Shown here piece after piece: positions 16,367-24,953 of a stretch of 64,000 bases of DNA (positions are counted from its first letter, which is position 1; the number at the start of each line of letters is the position of its first letter). A program made the translations under genes and the position numbers. The stretch is from NCBI GenBank assembly GCA_029167225.1, contig JARFNK010000003.1, forward strand, positions 124,001-188,000, given 5' to 3'. The notes beneath the pieces are model-generated. The model had not been told where the DNA came from. It saw only the letters and a list, made by a program, of their open reading frames with translations, and did no database searches. Source of the stretch: Sphingobium arseniciresistens. Lineage in GTDB: Bacteria; Pseudomonadota; Alphaproteobacteria; Sphingomonadales; Sphingomonadaceae.

Positions 16367-17986
16367 TCAGCGCGTGCCTTCCAGCGCCGGCCCCATGTCC
16401 GCGCTTGCCCGGAAGTCGGGCCGCAGCCTCAGCTTGGCGGCCTGTTCATAGCCATAGCCGGCGTCGAGCAGCAGCTGCTCCGACCATGCCGGACCTATGA
16501 AACTGAGCCCCACCGGCAATCCCCGCGCCAGCCCCATGGGGACGGTCAGGTGCGGATAGCCGGCGATGGCGGGTAGGCTGCTCGTTCCGCCCGGCCCTTC
16601 ATATTGGTCGCCCCAGACCGTGTCGGAGGGCCATGCCGGACCATAGCTTATCATGAGGATCAGCGAGACCTTGTTGTCCGCAAGCATCCGGTCGATCCCG
16701 TCCTTGCCCGCCAGCCGCAGCGATGTCGCCCGCGCCTCCAGATAGGCGGGATCGTCGAGGCCGCCCTTGGCCTGCGCCATTTCGAAGATCTCCTGCCCGA
16801 ACAGCGGCATCTCCCATGCGGCCTCCGTCTTGTCGAAGGCGATGAGGTCGGCGAGCGTACGGGTCTTCACCTTTTGCGGCGAGGTCGTGGCGAGATAGGC
16901 GTTGAGGTCCGCCTTCAGTTCATATTTGAGCACGTCATAGCTTTTGGCGCCGGCCTCGCCCTTGTCGTCCGGCGGCGTGATCGCGACCAGTTCGGCGCCT
17001 GCGCCCTTCAACAAGGCGAGCGCTTCGTCGAAGCGGGCGAGCATGTCGGGCTGGCCGCCCTTGCGGATATAGCCGATGCGCAGGCCTTTCAGCACGCTGG
17101 CGTCCAGCGCGGCGGCATAGTCGCGCGCATGAGCCATGGCATCCTTCGTCGCGGGATGGCCGGGATCGCTGGAGGCATCGCTGGAGACCATGGCGGAGAG
17201 CATCATCGCGACATCGCGGACGGTCCGTGCCATCGGCCCCGGCGTATCCTGGCTGTGGCTGATCGGCACCACATGGGTGCGGGAGATGAGGCCCACGGTA
17301 GGCTTGAGCCCGGCGAGTCCGGTCATCGAACTGGGGCAGACGACCGAGCCGTTGGTTTCCGTGCCCACGGCGCCGGGCGCGAACCCCGCCGCGACCGCCG
17401 CGCCCGATCCGCTGGAGGACCCGCAGGTCGTGCGATCGAGCGCATAGGGATTGCGGGTCAGGCCGCCGATCGCGCTCCACCCCGACATCGAGCGTTCGGA
17501 GCGGATGTTCGCCCATTCGCTGAGGTTGGTCTTGCCCAGGATCAGCGCGCCCTGCGCCTTGAGCGCCGCGACGACGGGCGCGTCGCGGCCATTGTCATTG
17601 TCCTTCAGCGCCAGTGATCCGGCCGTGGTGGGCATCCCCAGCGTCTCGATATTGTCCTTGATGAGGACGGGTATGCCATGCAGCGGCCCGCGCAGTTTTC
17701 CGGCCCTGCGCTCGGCATCCAGCGCCCGCGCCTCGGCAATGGCGTGCGGGTTAAGGGTGATGATGCTGTTGAGGCGCGGCCCCTTGCGGTCCATCGCCGC
17801 GATCCGGGCGAGATAGGCGCGCACCGCCTTTTCGGAGGTGATCGTGCCGGCCGCCATTTCCTGCGTCAGGCTGGCGATGCTTTCCTCCTCGATCCGTCGG
17901 GGCGCGGCATGAGCGGGCGGCGCGATCAACGGCATCAGCGTGGCGATGCTCGCCGCGAGATGTGCAACGATGTGGCGTGCGTGCAT
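16367..17986 (-). CDS. Exported amidase (amidase signature family)
   Basis: This is a Ser-Ser-Lys hydrolase of the amidase signature family. A signal peptide is evident at residues 1-28 (ending PPAHA-AP). K110 in VLIKDNIETLG, the Gly/Ser cluster CGSSSGSG near 188-195 and probable nucleophile S214 in ETNGSVVCPSS form the catalytic set. The substrate is unknown. The start at 17986 follows GGGGGAAA and gives 539 residues. The gene appears monocistronic and divergent from a TauE/SafE gene. Confidence 0.9.
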   Translation of the reverse strand: MHARHIVAHLAASIATLMPLIAPPAHAAPRRIEEESIASLTQEMAAGTITSEKAVRAYLARIAAMDRKGPRLNSIITLNPHAIAEARALDAERRAGKLRGPLHGIPVLIKDNIETLGMPTTAGSLALKDNDNGRDAPVVAALKAQGALILGKTNLSEWANIRSERSMSGWSAIGGLTRNPYALDRTTCGSSSGSGAAVAAGFAPGAVGTETNGSVVCPSSMTGLAGLKPTVGLISRTHVVPISHSQDTPGPMARTVRDVAMMLSAMVSSDASSDPGHPATKDAMAHARDYAAALDASVLKGLRIGYIRKGGQPDMLARFDEALALLKGAGAELVAITPPDDKGEAGAKSYDVLKYELKADLNAYLATTSPQKVKTRTLADLIAFDKTEAAWEMPLFGQEIFEMAQAKGGLDDPAYLEARATSLRLAGKDGIDRMLADNKVSLILMISYGPAWPSDTVWGDQYEGPGGTSSLPAIAGYPHLTVPMGLARGLPVGLSFIGPAWSEQLLLDAGYGYEQAAKLRLRPDFRASADMGPALEGTR

Positions 17987-18290
17987 GGCATTTCCCCCGA
18001 TGTTCGGGATCAGCATAGCCGGCCCAGGTAACAGGGCAAGCAATCGCCCGGCGGCGTCGCTCGGCGTATCTCTGCTTTGCCGTCCGTCATTTTTTCTAAG
18101 GCGATCCGAACGCGGTGATCCGCTATGCGCCCGGCGGAATGGACAGGATCGCGGAGGGAAAATGCATGGCGACGATGACAGGCGCAAGGCTGTGCGCCCG
18201 ACCTGCCGATTTCCCAAGCCGGCTGTTCCGATGCGCCGCGATCGTGCATAGCCGCGTGATGTCCTTCTTCTTCAGCGGCGTCCTGCCGCA
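17987..18290. other. Divergent intergenic region between amidase and TauE/SafE genes
   Basis: No gene is supported in these 304 bases. They must carry the two divergent promoters. An A/T-richer patch with TTTTTTCT lies near 18091-18098. Confidence 0.5.
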
Positions 18291-19067
18291 ATGATCGTTC
18301 AGCCTCTTTATGCAGTGGCCGGCCTTCTGGTCGGGACGCTCGTCGGGCTGACCGGCGTGGGCGGCGGATCGCTGATGACCCCGCTGCTTGTCCTGATGTT
18401 CGGATTCCACCCTTCGGTCGCCGTGGGCACCGACCTGCTCTACGCATCGGTCACGAAGAGCGTGGGCAGCCTTGTCCACGGCATGCGCGGATCGGTGGAT
18501 TGGCGGATCGTCGGGCTGCTGGCGGCGGGCAGCGTGCCGGCGGCGGGGCTGTGCCTCTGGGGCCTGTCCAGCCTTGGCCATCCGGCCGAAGCCGCCGAAT
18601 CGCTGATCAAGACGGTGCTGGGCGTCGTGCTGCTGCTCACCGCAATCGTGCTGATATTCCGCGATCGCCTCGCCAACTGGTCGCGCAGCCATGTCGTCGA
18701 ACGCAGCGAGGGCAAGACGGCGCTGCTGACGATCATATTGGGCGTCGTCATCGGTGCGGCCGTGACCCTGTCCTCCGTCGGTGCCGGGGCCATCGGCGCG
18801 ACGGCGCTCATCTTCCTCTATCCCCGGCTGCCGCTGGGGCGGATCGTGGGCAGCGACATCGCCCACGCCGTGCCATTGACGCTGATCGCGGGCGGCGGCC
18901 ACTGGCTGATGGGGTCGGTGGATTTCACCCTGCTGCTGTCATTGCTGGCCGGTTCTATCCCCGGCATCATCATCGGCAGCATGGCATCCTCGCGCGTGGC
19001 CGACCACTGGCTGCGCCCGGCCCTGGCCGTCACGCTTGCGCTTGTGGGCAGCTTGCTGCTTTTCTGA
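18291..19067 (+). CDS. TauE/SafE family transporter
   Basis: A 258-residue polytopic membrane protein with two similar halves, each opening with a glycine-rich segment: GLTGVGGGSLMTPLLVL near the N-terminus and TLSSVGAGAIGATALIFLY after residue 160. That duplication is the TauE/SafE hallmark. Members export sulfite, sulfoacetate or related organosulfur anions. The substrate cannot be told here. Confidence 0.88.
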   Translation: MIVQPLYAVAGLLVGTLVGLTGVGGGSLMTPLLVLMFGFHPSVAVGTDLLYASVTKSVGSLVHGMRGSVDWRIVGLLAAGSVPAAGLCLWGLSSLGHPAEAAESLIKTVLGVVLLLTAIVLIFRDRLANWSRSHVVERSEGKTALLTIILGVVIGAAVTLSSVGAGAIGATALIFLYPRLPLGRIVGSDIAHAVPLTLIAGGGHWLMGSVDFTLLLSLLAGSIPGIIIGSMASSRVADHWLRPALAVTLALVGSLLLF

Positions 19068-19289
19068 ACGCGGAGGGGTGGCACGCGTCACCACCCGGCG
19101 AAGGAAATGTGATGAGTGGCAAAGCATTGCTTGAGAGACATATGTCGACTTTTTCAGTAGATAAAGTACCGAGCTCACGCTCCGCGGCTTTTGAAGGATG
19201 TCAGCTTGCTCCGCGTCACCAACGGCTAAAGCGCACGGTACTGAAGCGACAACGCCAGGTTTCGTGTTTCCGCACTTATGGAGACGACG

Positions 19290-19460
19290 ATGACCAATGC
19301 CCGATTTTCCGCTCGCACCTCTCGTTCGCAGCGTCCGCGCGGCCCCGCCGTGCGCCCAGCCGCGGCGCTGCCCGTGCCGCACCCGTCATGGTTCGGCCAG
19401 GCTGTCGATCCGTCGGAGCGGCTGGCACCCGAACAGTTCTGGTCGCGCCTGGGCCTCTGA
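19290..19460 (+). CDS. Small basic hypothetical protein
   Basis: A 56-residue ORF with an Arg/Pro/Ala-rich N-terminal half and a more ordered end, HPSWFGQAVDPSERLAPEQ followed by FWSRLGL. GGAG lies 6 bases before the ATG, and codon use looks coding. The aminotransferase gene starts 46 bases downstream, so both may be co-transcribed. No family is recognised. The 222 bases before it (19068-19289) hold no other gene. Confidence 0.5.
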   Translation: MTNARFSARTSRSQRPRGPAVRPAAALPVPHPSWFGQAVDPSERLAPEQFWSRLGL

Positions 19461-19506
19461 AACGAGAGGCTTTTGGCGGAGGCCGAATGCTCGCGGGCAT
19501 GCGCCC

Positions 19507-20673
19507 ATGGTGAACCCCGTCTATGCCAAGATGGGGACCACCATCTTCGAACAGATGTCGGGGCGCGCTCGCGCGTCGGGCGCGATCAACCTCGGGCAGG
19601 GCTTTCCCGATGCGCCGGGCGATCCCGATGTGCTGCAGGCGGCGGCGCGCGCCCTGCTCGAACGATCGAATCAATATCCGCCGATGGCCGGCCTGCCCGA
19701 ATTGCGGGCGGCGGTGGCGGCCCATTATAACGCGCATCAGGGGCTGGACCTAGCGGCCGAGGACGTGACGGTGACATCCGGCGGGACCGAGGCGCTGGCC
19801 GCCGCGCTGTTCGCGCTGATTTCTCCCGGCGACGAGGTGCTGCTGTTCCAGCCGCTCTACGACGCCTATCTGCCGCTGATCGAGCGGGCCGGCGGCACGG
19901 CGCGGCTGATCCGGCTGACGCCGCCCGATTGGCGGCTGACCGCTGATGTGCTGGAGCGTGCGCTCACGCCGCGCACGCGCCTCATCGTGCTCAACAATCC
20001 CGTCAATCCCACCGGCACGGCGATGGACCGCGACGAACTCGCCCTGATCGCGAAGGCCTGCGTGGCGCATGACCTGATCGCGATCTGCGACGAGGTGTGG
20101 GAGCATATGATCTATGACGGCGCGGTCCATCATCCGCTGATGGGCTTCCCCGGCATGCGCGCGCGGACGGTGAAGATCGGGTCGGCGGGCAAGATCTTCT
20201 CGCTCACCGGCTGGAAGGTCGGCTGGATGTGCGCGGGGCCGGCGCTAACGGCGGCGATCGCGCGGGCGCATCAGTTCCTCACCTTTACTACGCCTCCCAA
20301 CCTGCAATGGGCGGTGGCCGAAGGACTGGGCAAGCCACTCTCATGGTTTACGGCGATGCGGGCGGACTATCAGCGCGCGCGGGACAGGCTGGCTGGTGGA
20401 CTGACGGCGCAGGGCTTCGTCGTCCTGCCAAGCCAGGCGACCTGGTTCCTCAGCATCGACCTGCCGGCGAGCGGCATCGCCATCGACGACGCGACCTTTT
20501 GCGATCGCGCGGTCGAGGAAGCGGGGGTCGCCGCCATCCCGATTTCCGCCTTCTATGCGCAGCAGCCGGTGACGCATCTGGTGCGGCTGTGCTTCACCAA
20601 GGAGTTGGCGACGCTGGACGAAGCCGTCACGCGGCTGGCGCAGTTCCGGCAGCGCCTGCTCGCGGAGGCGTAA
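19507..20673 (+). CDS. Class I/II PLP aminotransferase (methionine/kynurenine aminotransferase-like)
   Basis: A fold-type I aminotransferase with SGGTEAL at 91-97, NNPVNPTG at 163-170, D195 in AICDEVWE and the PLP lysine K229 in GSAGKIFSLTGWK. The sequence resembles the YbdL/KAT group that acts on methionine, glutamine or kynurenine. The exact donor is not inferable. The start at 19507 gives 388 residues; the upstream in-frame extension overlaps the small ORF at 19290 and lacks conserved content. Confidence 0.86.
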   Translation: MVNPVYAKMGTTIFEQMSGRARASGAINLGQGFPDAPGDPDVLQAAARALLERSNQYPPMAGLPELRAAVAAHYNAHQGLDLAAEDVTVTSGGTEALAAALFALISPGDEVLLFQPLYDAYLPLIERAGGTARLIRLTPPDWRLTADVLERALTPRTRLIVLNNPVNPTGTAMDRDELALIAKACVAHDLIAICDEVWEHMIYDGAVHHPLMGFPGMRARTVKIGSAGKIFSLTGWKVGWMCAGPALTAAIARAHQFLTFTTPPNLQWAVAEGLGKPLSWFTAMRADYQRARDRLAGGLTAQGFVVLPSQATWFLSIDLPASGIAIDDATFCDRAVEEAGVAAIPISAFYAQQPVTHLVRLCFTKELATLDEAVTRLAQFRQRLLAEA

Positions 20674-20682
20674 AGGGAAGGC

Positions 20683-20886
20683 TCAGCTTTCGATCAGGTC
20701 GAGATAGGCGACGACATCATTGTCGGTCGCGATGAACAGGCCGTCCTGCACCTCCTCGGGCTGCTGGGCGGCGATCGTCATTGCCTCGCTCAATGTCCCG
20801 TAGAACAGGGTATTGGCCGCGCCGCCGCCATCGGCATCGCTCAGATGATAAAGGCGCACGCTGACATCGCCTGCTACGGTCCGCAT
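20683..20886 (-). CDS. Small conserved-looking hypothetical protein
   Basis: A 67-residue acidic protein (VRLYHLSDADGGGAANTLFYG, then a helix and DNDVVAYLDLIES). The ATG at 20886 follows GCAGGAACG. It is convergent with the aminotransferase gene and divergent from cstA. I recognise no domain. Codon use and the start signal support a real gene. Confidence 0.55.
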   Translation of the reverse strand: MRTVAGDVSVRLYHLSDADGGGAANTLFYGTLSEAMTIAAQQPEEVQDGLFIATDNDVVAYLDLIES

Positions 20887-21070
20887 CGTTCCTGCCTTTC
20901 CAGGTGAAGTCTCTGGCGCTCGCCCTAACAGGCCCGCGTTGCCCAGGCCATCCACTTCGACCAAAGCCGGGCTTGCCATGCTGGACGGTAGCATCTTGCG
21001 CGCCCGCACTGTAGTCCTGCCTCGATAACCAGCGCCAAGCCTAGCCATAGACAGAGGATCGCCAGCTTCC

Positions 21071-23119
21071 ATGACCCGCCATCTGCCCTGGATCGCCTTT
21101 GCCATCATAGGGGCCTTTGCCCTGTCCGTCGTCGCCACCGTGCGCGGGGAAGCAGTGAACGCGCTGTGGATCGTCGTCGCGGCGGTCAGCATCTTCCTGG
21201 TCGCCTATCGCTATTATGCTCTGTTCATCGCGCGCAGCGTGATGGGGCTTGATCCCTCGCGGCCGACCCCGGCGATCCGGCGGGCGGACGGGCTCGACTA
21301 TGTGGCGACCGACCGCACCGTCCTGTTCGGCCATCATTTCGCGGCGATTGCGGGCGCCGGGCCGTTGGTGGGGCCGGTGCTGGCGGCGCAGATGGGTTAT
21401 CTGCCCGGCACGCTGTGGATCATCGCGGGTGTCGTGCTGGCCGGCGCGGTGCAGGATTTCATGATCCTCTTCATCTCCATGCGCCGCGACGGCAAGTCGC
21501 TGGGCGAACTGGTGCGCATGGAAATGGGGCAGGTCGCGGGCACGATCGCGCTGTTCGGCGCCTTCACGATCATGATCATCATCCTCGCGGTGCTGGCGCT
21601 GATCGTGGTGAAGGCGCTCGCCGAAAGCCCGTGGGGCATGTTCACCGTGGCGGCGACGGTGCCGCTCGCCATGCTGATGGGCGCCTATACCCGCTGGATC
21701 AGGCCGGGGCGCATCGGCGAGGTCTCGCTGATCGGGCTTGTCGGCCTGCTCGCCGCCATCGTCTATGGCCAGTCGATCGCGGCGTCACCCTTCTGGGGCC
21801 CGCTGTTCACCTTCACCCCGGTGCAGCTGTGCTGGATATTGATCGGCTATGGCGCGGTGGCCTCCGTGCTGCCGGTGTGGCTTCTGCTCGCGCCGCGTGA
21901 CTATCTTTCGACCTTCCTCAAGATCGGCGCCATCGCGGCGCTCGCCATCGGCATCGTCATCATGGCGCCGCCATTGAAGATGCATGCCGTCACGCAGTTC
22001 GTCGGCGGCAATGGCCCGGTCTGGTCGGGCGCGCTCTTCCCCTTCTTGTTTATCACCATCGCCTGCGGATCGGTCTCCGGCTTCCATGCGCTCATCTCCA
22101 GCGGCACCACGCCCAAGCTGATCGCGAGCGAGGCGCATGCGCCGTTCATCGGCTATGGCGCGATGCTGATGGAGGCGTTCGTCGCCATCATGGCGCTGGT
22201 GGGGGCGAGCATCCTCGATCCCGGCATCTATTTCACGATGAACGCGCCCGCCGCGATCATCGGCACCGATGCGGCAAGCGCCGGCGCCGCCGTGACCGCC
22301 ATGGGCTTCCCGATCTCGCCCGACCTCATCACCCAGACGGCCAAGGACGTGGGCGAGCATACGATCATCTCCCGTGCGGGCGGCGCGCCGACGCTGGCGG
22401 TCGCGATGGCGGAGATCTTCAGCCATGTCGTCGGCGGCCCGGCGATGAAGGCCTTCTGGTATCATTTCGCCATCCTGTTCGAGGCGCTGTTCATCCTGAC
22501 CGCCGTTGACGCCGGCACGCGCGCCGGGCGCTTCATGCTGCAGGATCTGATCGCGCTGGCCGTGCCCGCCTTCAAGGAATCGAAAAGCCACATGCCCGGC
22601 ATCGTCGCCACCGCATTCACCGTCGCGGCCTGGGGCTTCTTCCTCTATCAGGGCGTCACCGATCCGCTGGGCGGGGTGAACACGCTGTGGCCGGTGTTCG
22701 GTATTTCCAACCAGATGCTCGCCGCCATCGCGCTGATGCTGGCGACCGCCGTGCTGTTCCGGATGAAGCGCGACCGCTTCGCCTGGGTGACGATGGTGCC
22801 GACCGTGTGGCTGCTCATCTGCACGCTGACGGCGGGCAGCATGAAGCTGCTCTCGGCGGACCCCAAGGTCGGCTTCCTCGCCCATGCCGGCAAATTCTCC
22901 GACGCGCTGGCCGCCGGCACGGTGCTGGCGCCCGCCAAGTCGATCGCGGAAATGCAGCGAATCATCTTCAACGACCGGGTGGATGCCGCGCTCTGCGCGT
23001 TGTTCCTGGCGGTGGTGGTGTCGATCCTGTTCTTCGCCATCCGCACCTGCATTGCCGCGCGGGCGAGCGCCCGGCCGACGGCGCATGAAATCCCTGCCGC
23101 GATGGTGCCGGCCGAATGA
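21071..23119 (+). CDS. cstA: Carbon starvation protein CstA family transporter
   Basis: A 682-residue polytopic membrane protein with the CstA signature DRTVLFGHHFAAIAGAGPLV near residues 77-97 and GSVSGFHALISSGTTPK near 335. Characterised members are peptide or pyruvate:proton symporters induced on carbon limitation (CstA and BtsT in E. coli). It overlaps ybdD by 4 bases (ATGA), the standard CstA-YbdD partnership. The substrate here is unknown. Confidence 0.94.
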   Translation: MTRHLPWIAFAIIGAFALSVVATVRGEAVNALWIVVAAVSIFLVAYRYYALFIARSVMGLDPSRPTPAIRRADGLDYVATDRTVLFGHHFAAIAGAGPLVGPVLAAQMGYLPGTLWIIAGVVLAGAVQDFMILFISMRRDGKSLGELVRMEMGQVAGTIALFGAFTIMIIILAVLALIVVKALAESPWGMFTVAATVPLAMLMGAYTRWIRPGRIGEVSLIGLVGLLAAIVYGQSIAASPFWGPLFTFTPVQLCWILIGYGAVASVLPVWLLLAPRDYLSTFLKIGAIAALAIGIVIMAPPLKMHAVTQFVGGNGPVWSGALFPFLFITIACGSVSGFHALISSGTTPKLIASEAHAPFIGYGAMLMEAFVAIMALVGASILDPGIYFTMNAPAAIIGTDAASAGAAVTAMGFPISPDLITQTAKDVGEHTIISRAGGAPTLAVAMAEIFSHVVGGPAMKAFWYHFAILFEALFILTAVDAGTRAGRFMLQDLIALAVPAFKESKSHMPGIVATAFTVAAWGFFLYQGVTDPLGGVNTLWPVFGISNQMLAAIALMLATAVLFRMKRDRFAWVTMVPTVWLLICTLTAGSMKLLSADPKVGFLAHAGKFSDALAAGTVLAPAKSIAEMQRIIFNDRVDAALCALFLAVVVSILFFAIRTCIAARASARPTAHEIPAAMVPAE

Positions 23120-23301
23120 GCGGGATCATCGCCACCCTGCGGCAGACCGCGCGGCTGATGGTCGGCCTGCCCGACTATGATGCCTATCTGCGTCACATGG
23201 CCGCGCATCACCCGGACCAGCCAGCGATGGACCGCACCGCGTTCTTTCGCGACCGGCAGGAGGCCCGCTACGGCGGCAAGAATGGCGGGCGCTGCTGCTA
23301 G
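23116..23301 (+). CDS. ybdD: YbdD/YjiX family small protein, CstA partner
   Basis: A 61-residue protein matching YbdD/YjiX throughout: LMVGLPDYDAYLRHMAAHHP, a PMDR..FFRDRQEARYGG segment, and a C-terminal RCC. It overlaps cstA by 4 bases and is thought to support the transporter. Its TAG stop codon (23299-23301) is supplied by the first bases of the palindromic element that begins at 23298. The C-terminal Cys pair is retained, so the protein is probably not shortened. Confidence 0.9.
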   Translation: MSGIIATLRQTARLMVGLPDYDAYLRHMAAHHPDQPAMDRTAFFRDRQEARYGGKNGGRCC

Positions 23302-23374
23302 TGTGGTGGATTTGAAATACGTCACATTTCTTGGCCAGGTACAGAGCGTATTTCAAATCCATAAACCACACTAG
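23298..23374. repeat. Palindromic mini-element 1 (TA-bounded, bulged hairpin)
   Basis: A 10-bp outer stem (CTAGTGTGGT with ACCACACTAG), an unpaired ATAA on the 3' arm (23361-23364) and a perfect 14-bp inner stem (GGATTTGAAATACG with its complement) enclose a 25-base loop. TA lies at both ends, as for TA-target mini-transposons. Element 2 nearby has the same architecture with different paired bases. Confidence 0.8.
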
Positions 23375-23387
23375 AATCAAATATTTG

Positions 23388-23462
23388 TTAGTGTCCCTCT
23401 TGAATCTGAAGTCCGCTCAGCCTCACCGGATAATGTGGCAGACTTCAGATTCGGGACACTAG
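23388..23462. repeat. Palindromic mini-element 2, opposite orientation
   Basis: TTAGTGTCCC pairs with GGGACACTAG (one G-T wobble). TCTT at 23398-23401 is unpaired on the 5' arm. GAATCTGAAGTC then pairs with GACTTCAGATTC, leaving a loop of about 21 bases. Bulge position shows it lies in the opposite orientation to element 1, 13 AT-rich bases away. Confidence 0.8.
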
Positions 23463-23563
23463 GGCCTTGCGGCTTCATTGGGATGACGATGCAACCAATA
23501 TGATGCGGGCTCGTTAGGGAGCCGCCTTCATGGCGCCATCCCCTTTGACAAACGAGACGCAAC

Positions 23564-24133
23564 ATGACCTTCGCGACGCTGACCGCCGCCGACTTCGAGA
23601 CGCCTGCCATCATGCTGAGCGGACCGGTGGACTATAATATGTACCAGTTCTTCCGCAGCGCGCTGAGCGCCGCGCCGCAGCAGGGGCTGGTGATCGTCGA
23701 GCTTTCCACGCTGGGCGGCGATCCCGAAGTCGCCCGGATGATGGGCGAGGATATTCGCTTCCACAGCGACATGCGCCCCGACCGCCGGCTCGTGTTCCTC
23801 GGCAAGACGGCGATCTATTCCGCCGGCGCCACCTTCATGAGCTTCTTCGCGATAGAGAACCGCTACCTCACGCGCGGCACGCGGCTGATGATCCACGAGC
23901 GGCTCATCAACAAGAACATGCACATTGAAGGGCCGCTCACCACCTGCATCGCCTCGCTGAAGGCCACGATCAACGAGATCGAAGTGTCGATCGCCATCCA
24001 GAACGAAGGCTTCGCCAACCTCGTCGCCGGATCGCAGGTGACGCTGGACGAGGTGATCGCGCGGGCGCCGGAAAACTGGTATCTCGAAGCGCAGGAGGCG
24101 CTGAACCTGGGGCTGGTCGCGGCCGTCCTGTAA
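23564..24133 (+). CDS. ClpP-like (peptidase S14) protein with divergent triad
   Basis: The fold signature is ClpP-like: VIVELSTLGGDPEVARMM for the oxyanion region, S86 in IYSAGATFMSFF as nucleophile and H111 in MIHERL. At the third triad position the ClpP pattern ERDRFLSAPEAVEYGLV aligns with PENWYLEAQEALNLGLV, so the catalytic Asp appears to be N171. Length is 189 residues. clpX and clpA are not adjacent, so it is an orphan relative to true ClpP. Activity is therefore uncertain. The alignment was made from memory of the family. Confidence 0.82.
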   Translation: MTFATLTAADFETPAIMLSGPVDYNMYQFFRSALSAAPQQGLVIVELSTLGGDPEVARMMGEDIRFHSDMRPDRRLVFLGKTAIYSAGATFMSFFAIENRYLTRGTRLMIHERLINKNMHIEGPLTTCIASLKATINEIEVSIAIQNEGFANLVAGSQVTLDEVIARAPENWYLEAQEALNLGLVAAVL

Positions 24134-24195
24134 AGGGACCGCGCGGGGATGCGCGTCTCTGGCGAGGCGCGCAAGATGCTGCTAGAGCGTCCCTT

Positions 24196-24891
24196 ATGCC
24201 TATAAAATTGATCTGCCTGGATGCAGACGACACGCTCTGGCACAATATGCGGCATTTCGAAGAGGCCGAGCAGGCGCTTGTTGCGCTGATGGCGCCGTTC
24301 GCCAAGGCCGGCATCGATCGCGATGCGCTGACGGCGGTAGAGGTCCGCAATCTCCATATCTACGGCTATGGTGCCAAGAGCTTCACCCTGTCGATGATCG
24401 AGGCGGCGATCGAACTGTGCGGCGATGATCTGCCGATGGAAGCGATCAGTGGCATATTGGCCGCCGGGCGCACCCTGTTGCAGCATCCGGTGGAGTTGTT
24501 GCCGGGCATCGAGGACACACTGGACCGGCTGGCGGACATCGCCCCGCTGGTGCTGGTGACGAAGGGGGAACTGCTGCACCAGGAAGCCAAGCTCGCCGCT
24601 TCCGGCCTTGGCGATCGCTTTTCCTCGATCGAGATCGTCAGCGACAAGAAGACCGAGACATTCGAACGGCTGTTCGCGCGCTTCGGCGTGCCGCCCGAGC
24701 AGGCGGTGATGGCGGGCGATTCGATGCGGTCGGACATCCTGCCGGCATTGACCGCGGGCGCCCATGCCGCCTTCATTCCCCAGCCGCTGGCCTGGTCGCA
24801 TGAAGCCGCCACCCCTCCCGAACCGCATCCCCGGTTTCGACAGCTTGAAAGCCTGTCACAGCTGCCCGAGTGGATCGTCACGCTGCCCTGA
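24196..24891 (+). CDS. HAD superfamily hydrolase
   Basis: Motif I is LDADDTLW with nucleophile D9 and acid D11. Motif II is the threonine in LVLVTKG, motif III the lysine in SDKKTETFERLF, and motif IV AGDSMRSDILPAL. A helical C1-type cap lies between motifs I and II. The 231-residue length fits phosphoglycolate-phosphatase-like members, but the substrate is not inferable. It lies 62 bases downstream of the ClpP-like gene and 62 bases upstream of the transglutaminase operon. Confidence 0.88.
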   Translation: MPIKLICLDADDTLWHNMRHFEEAEQALVALMAPFAKAGIDRDALTAVEVRNLHIYGYGAKSFTLSMIEAAIELCGDDLPMEAISGILAAGRTLLQHPVELLPGIEDTLDRLADIAPLVLVTKGELLHQEAKLAASGLGDRFSSIEIVSDKKTETFERLFARFGVPPEQAVMAGDSMRSDILPALTAGAHAAFIPQPLAWSHEAATPPEPHPRFRQLESLSQLPEWIVTLP

Positions 24892-24953
24892 AAGCATCAT
24901 CATGGCATCGATCATTGCGGGCACGTATGATTTATGTTGCATCGCAATAGTGG

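Noticed and set aside
23291-23374. Palindromic element 1 as a plain rho-independent terminator of cstA-ybdD
   Set aside because: The stem is followed by AATCAAATATTTG, not a T-tract, and its architecture is repeated in element 2, so a mobile-type repeat is the better reading.
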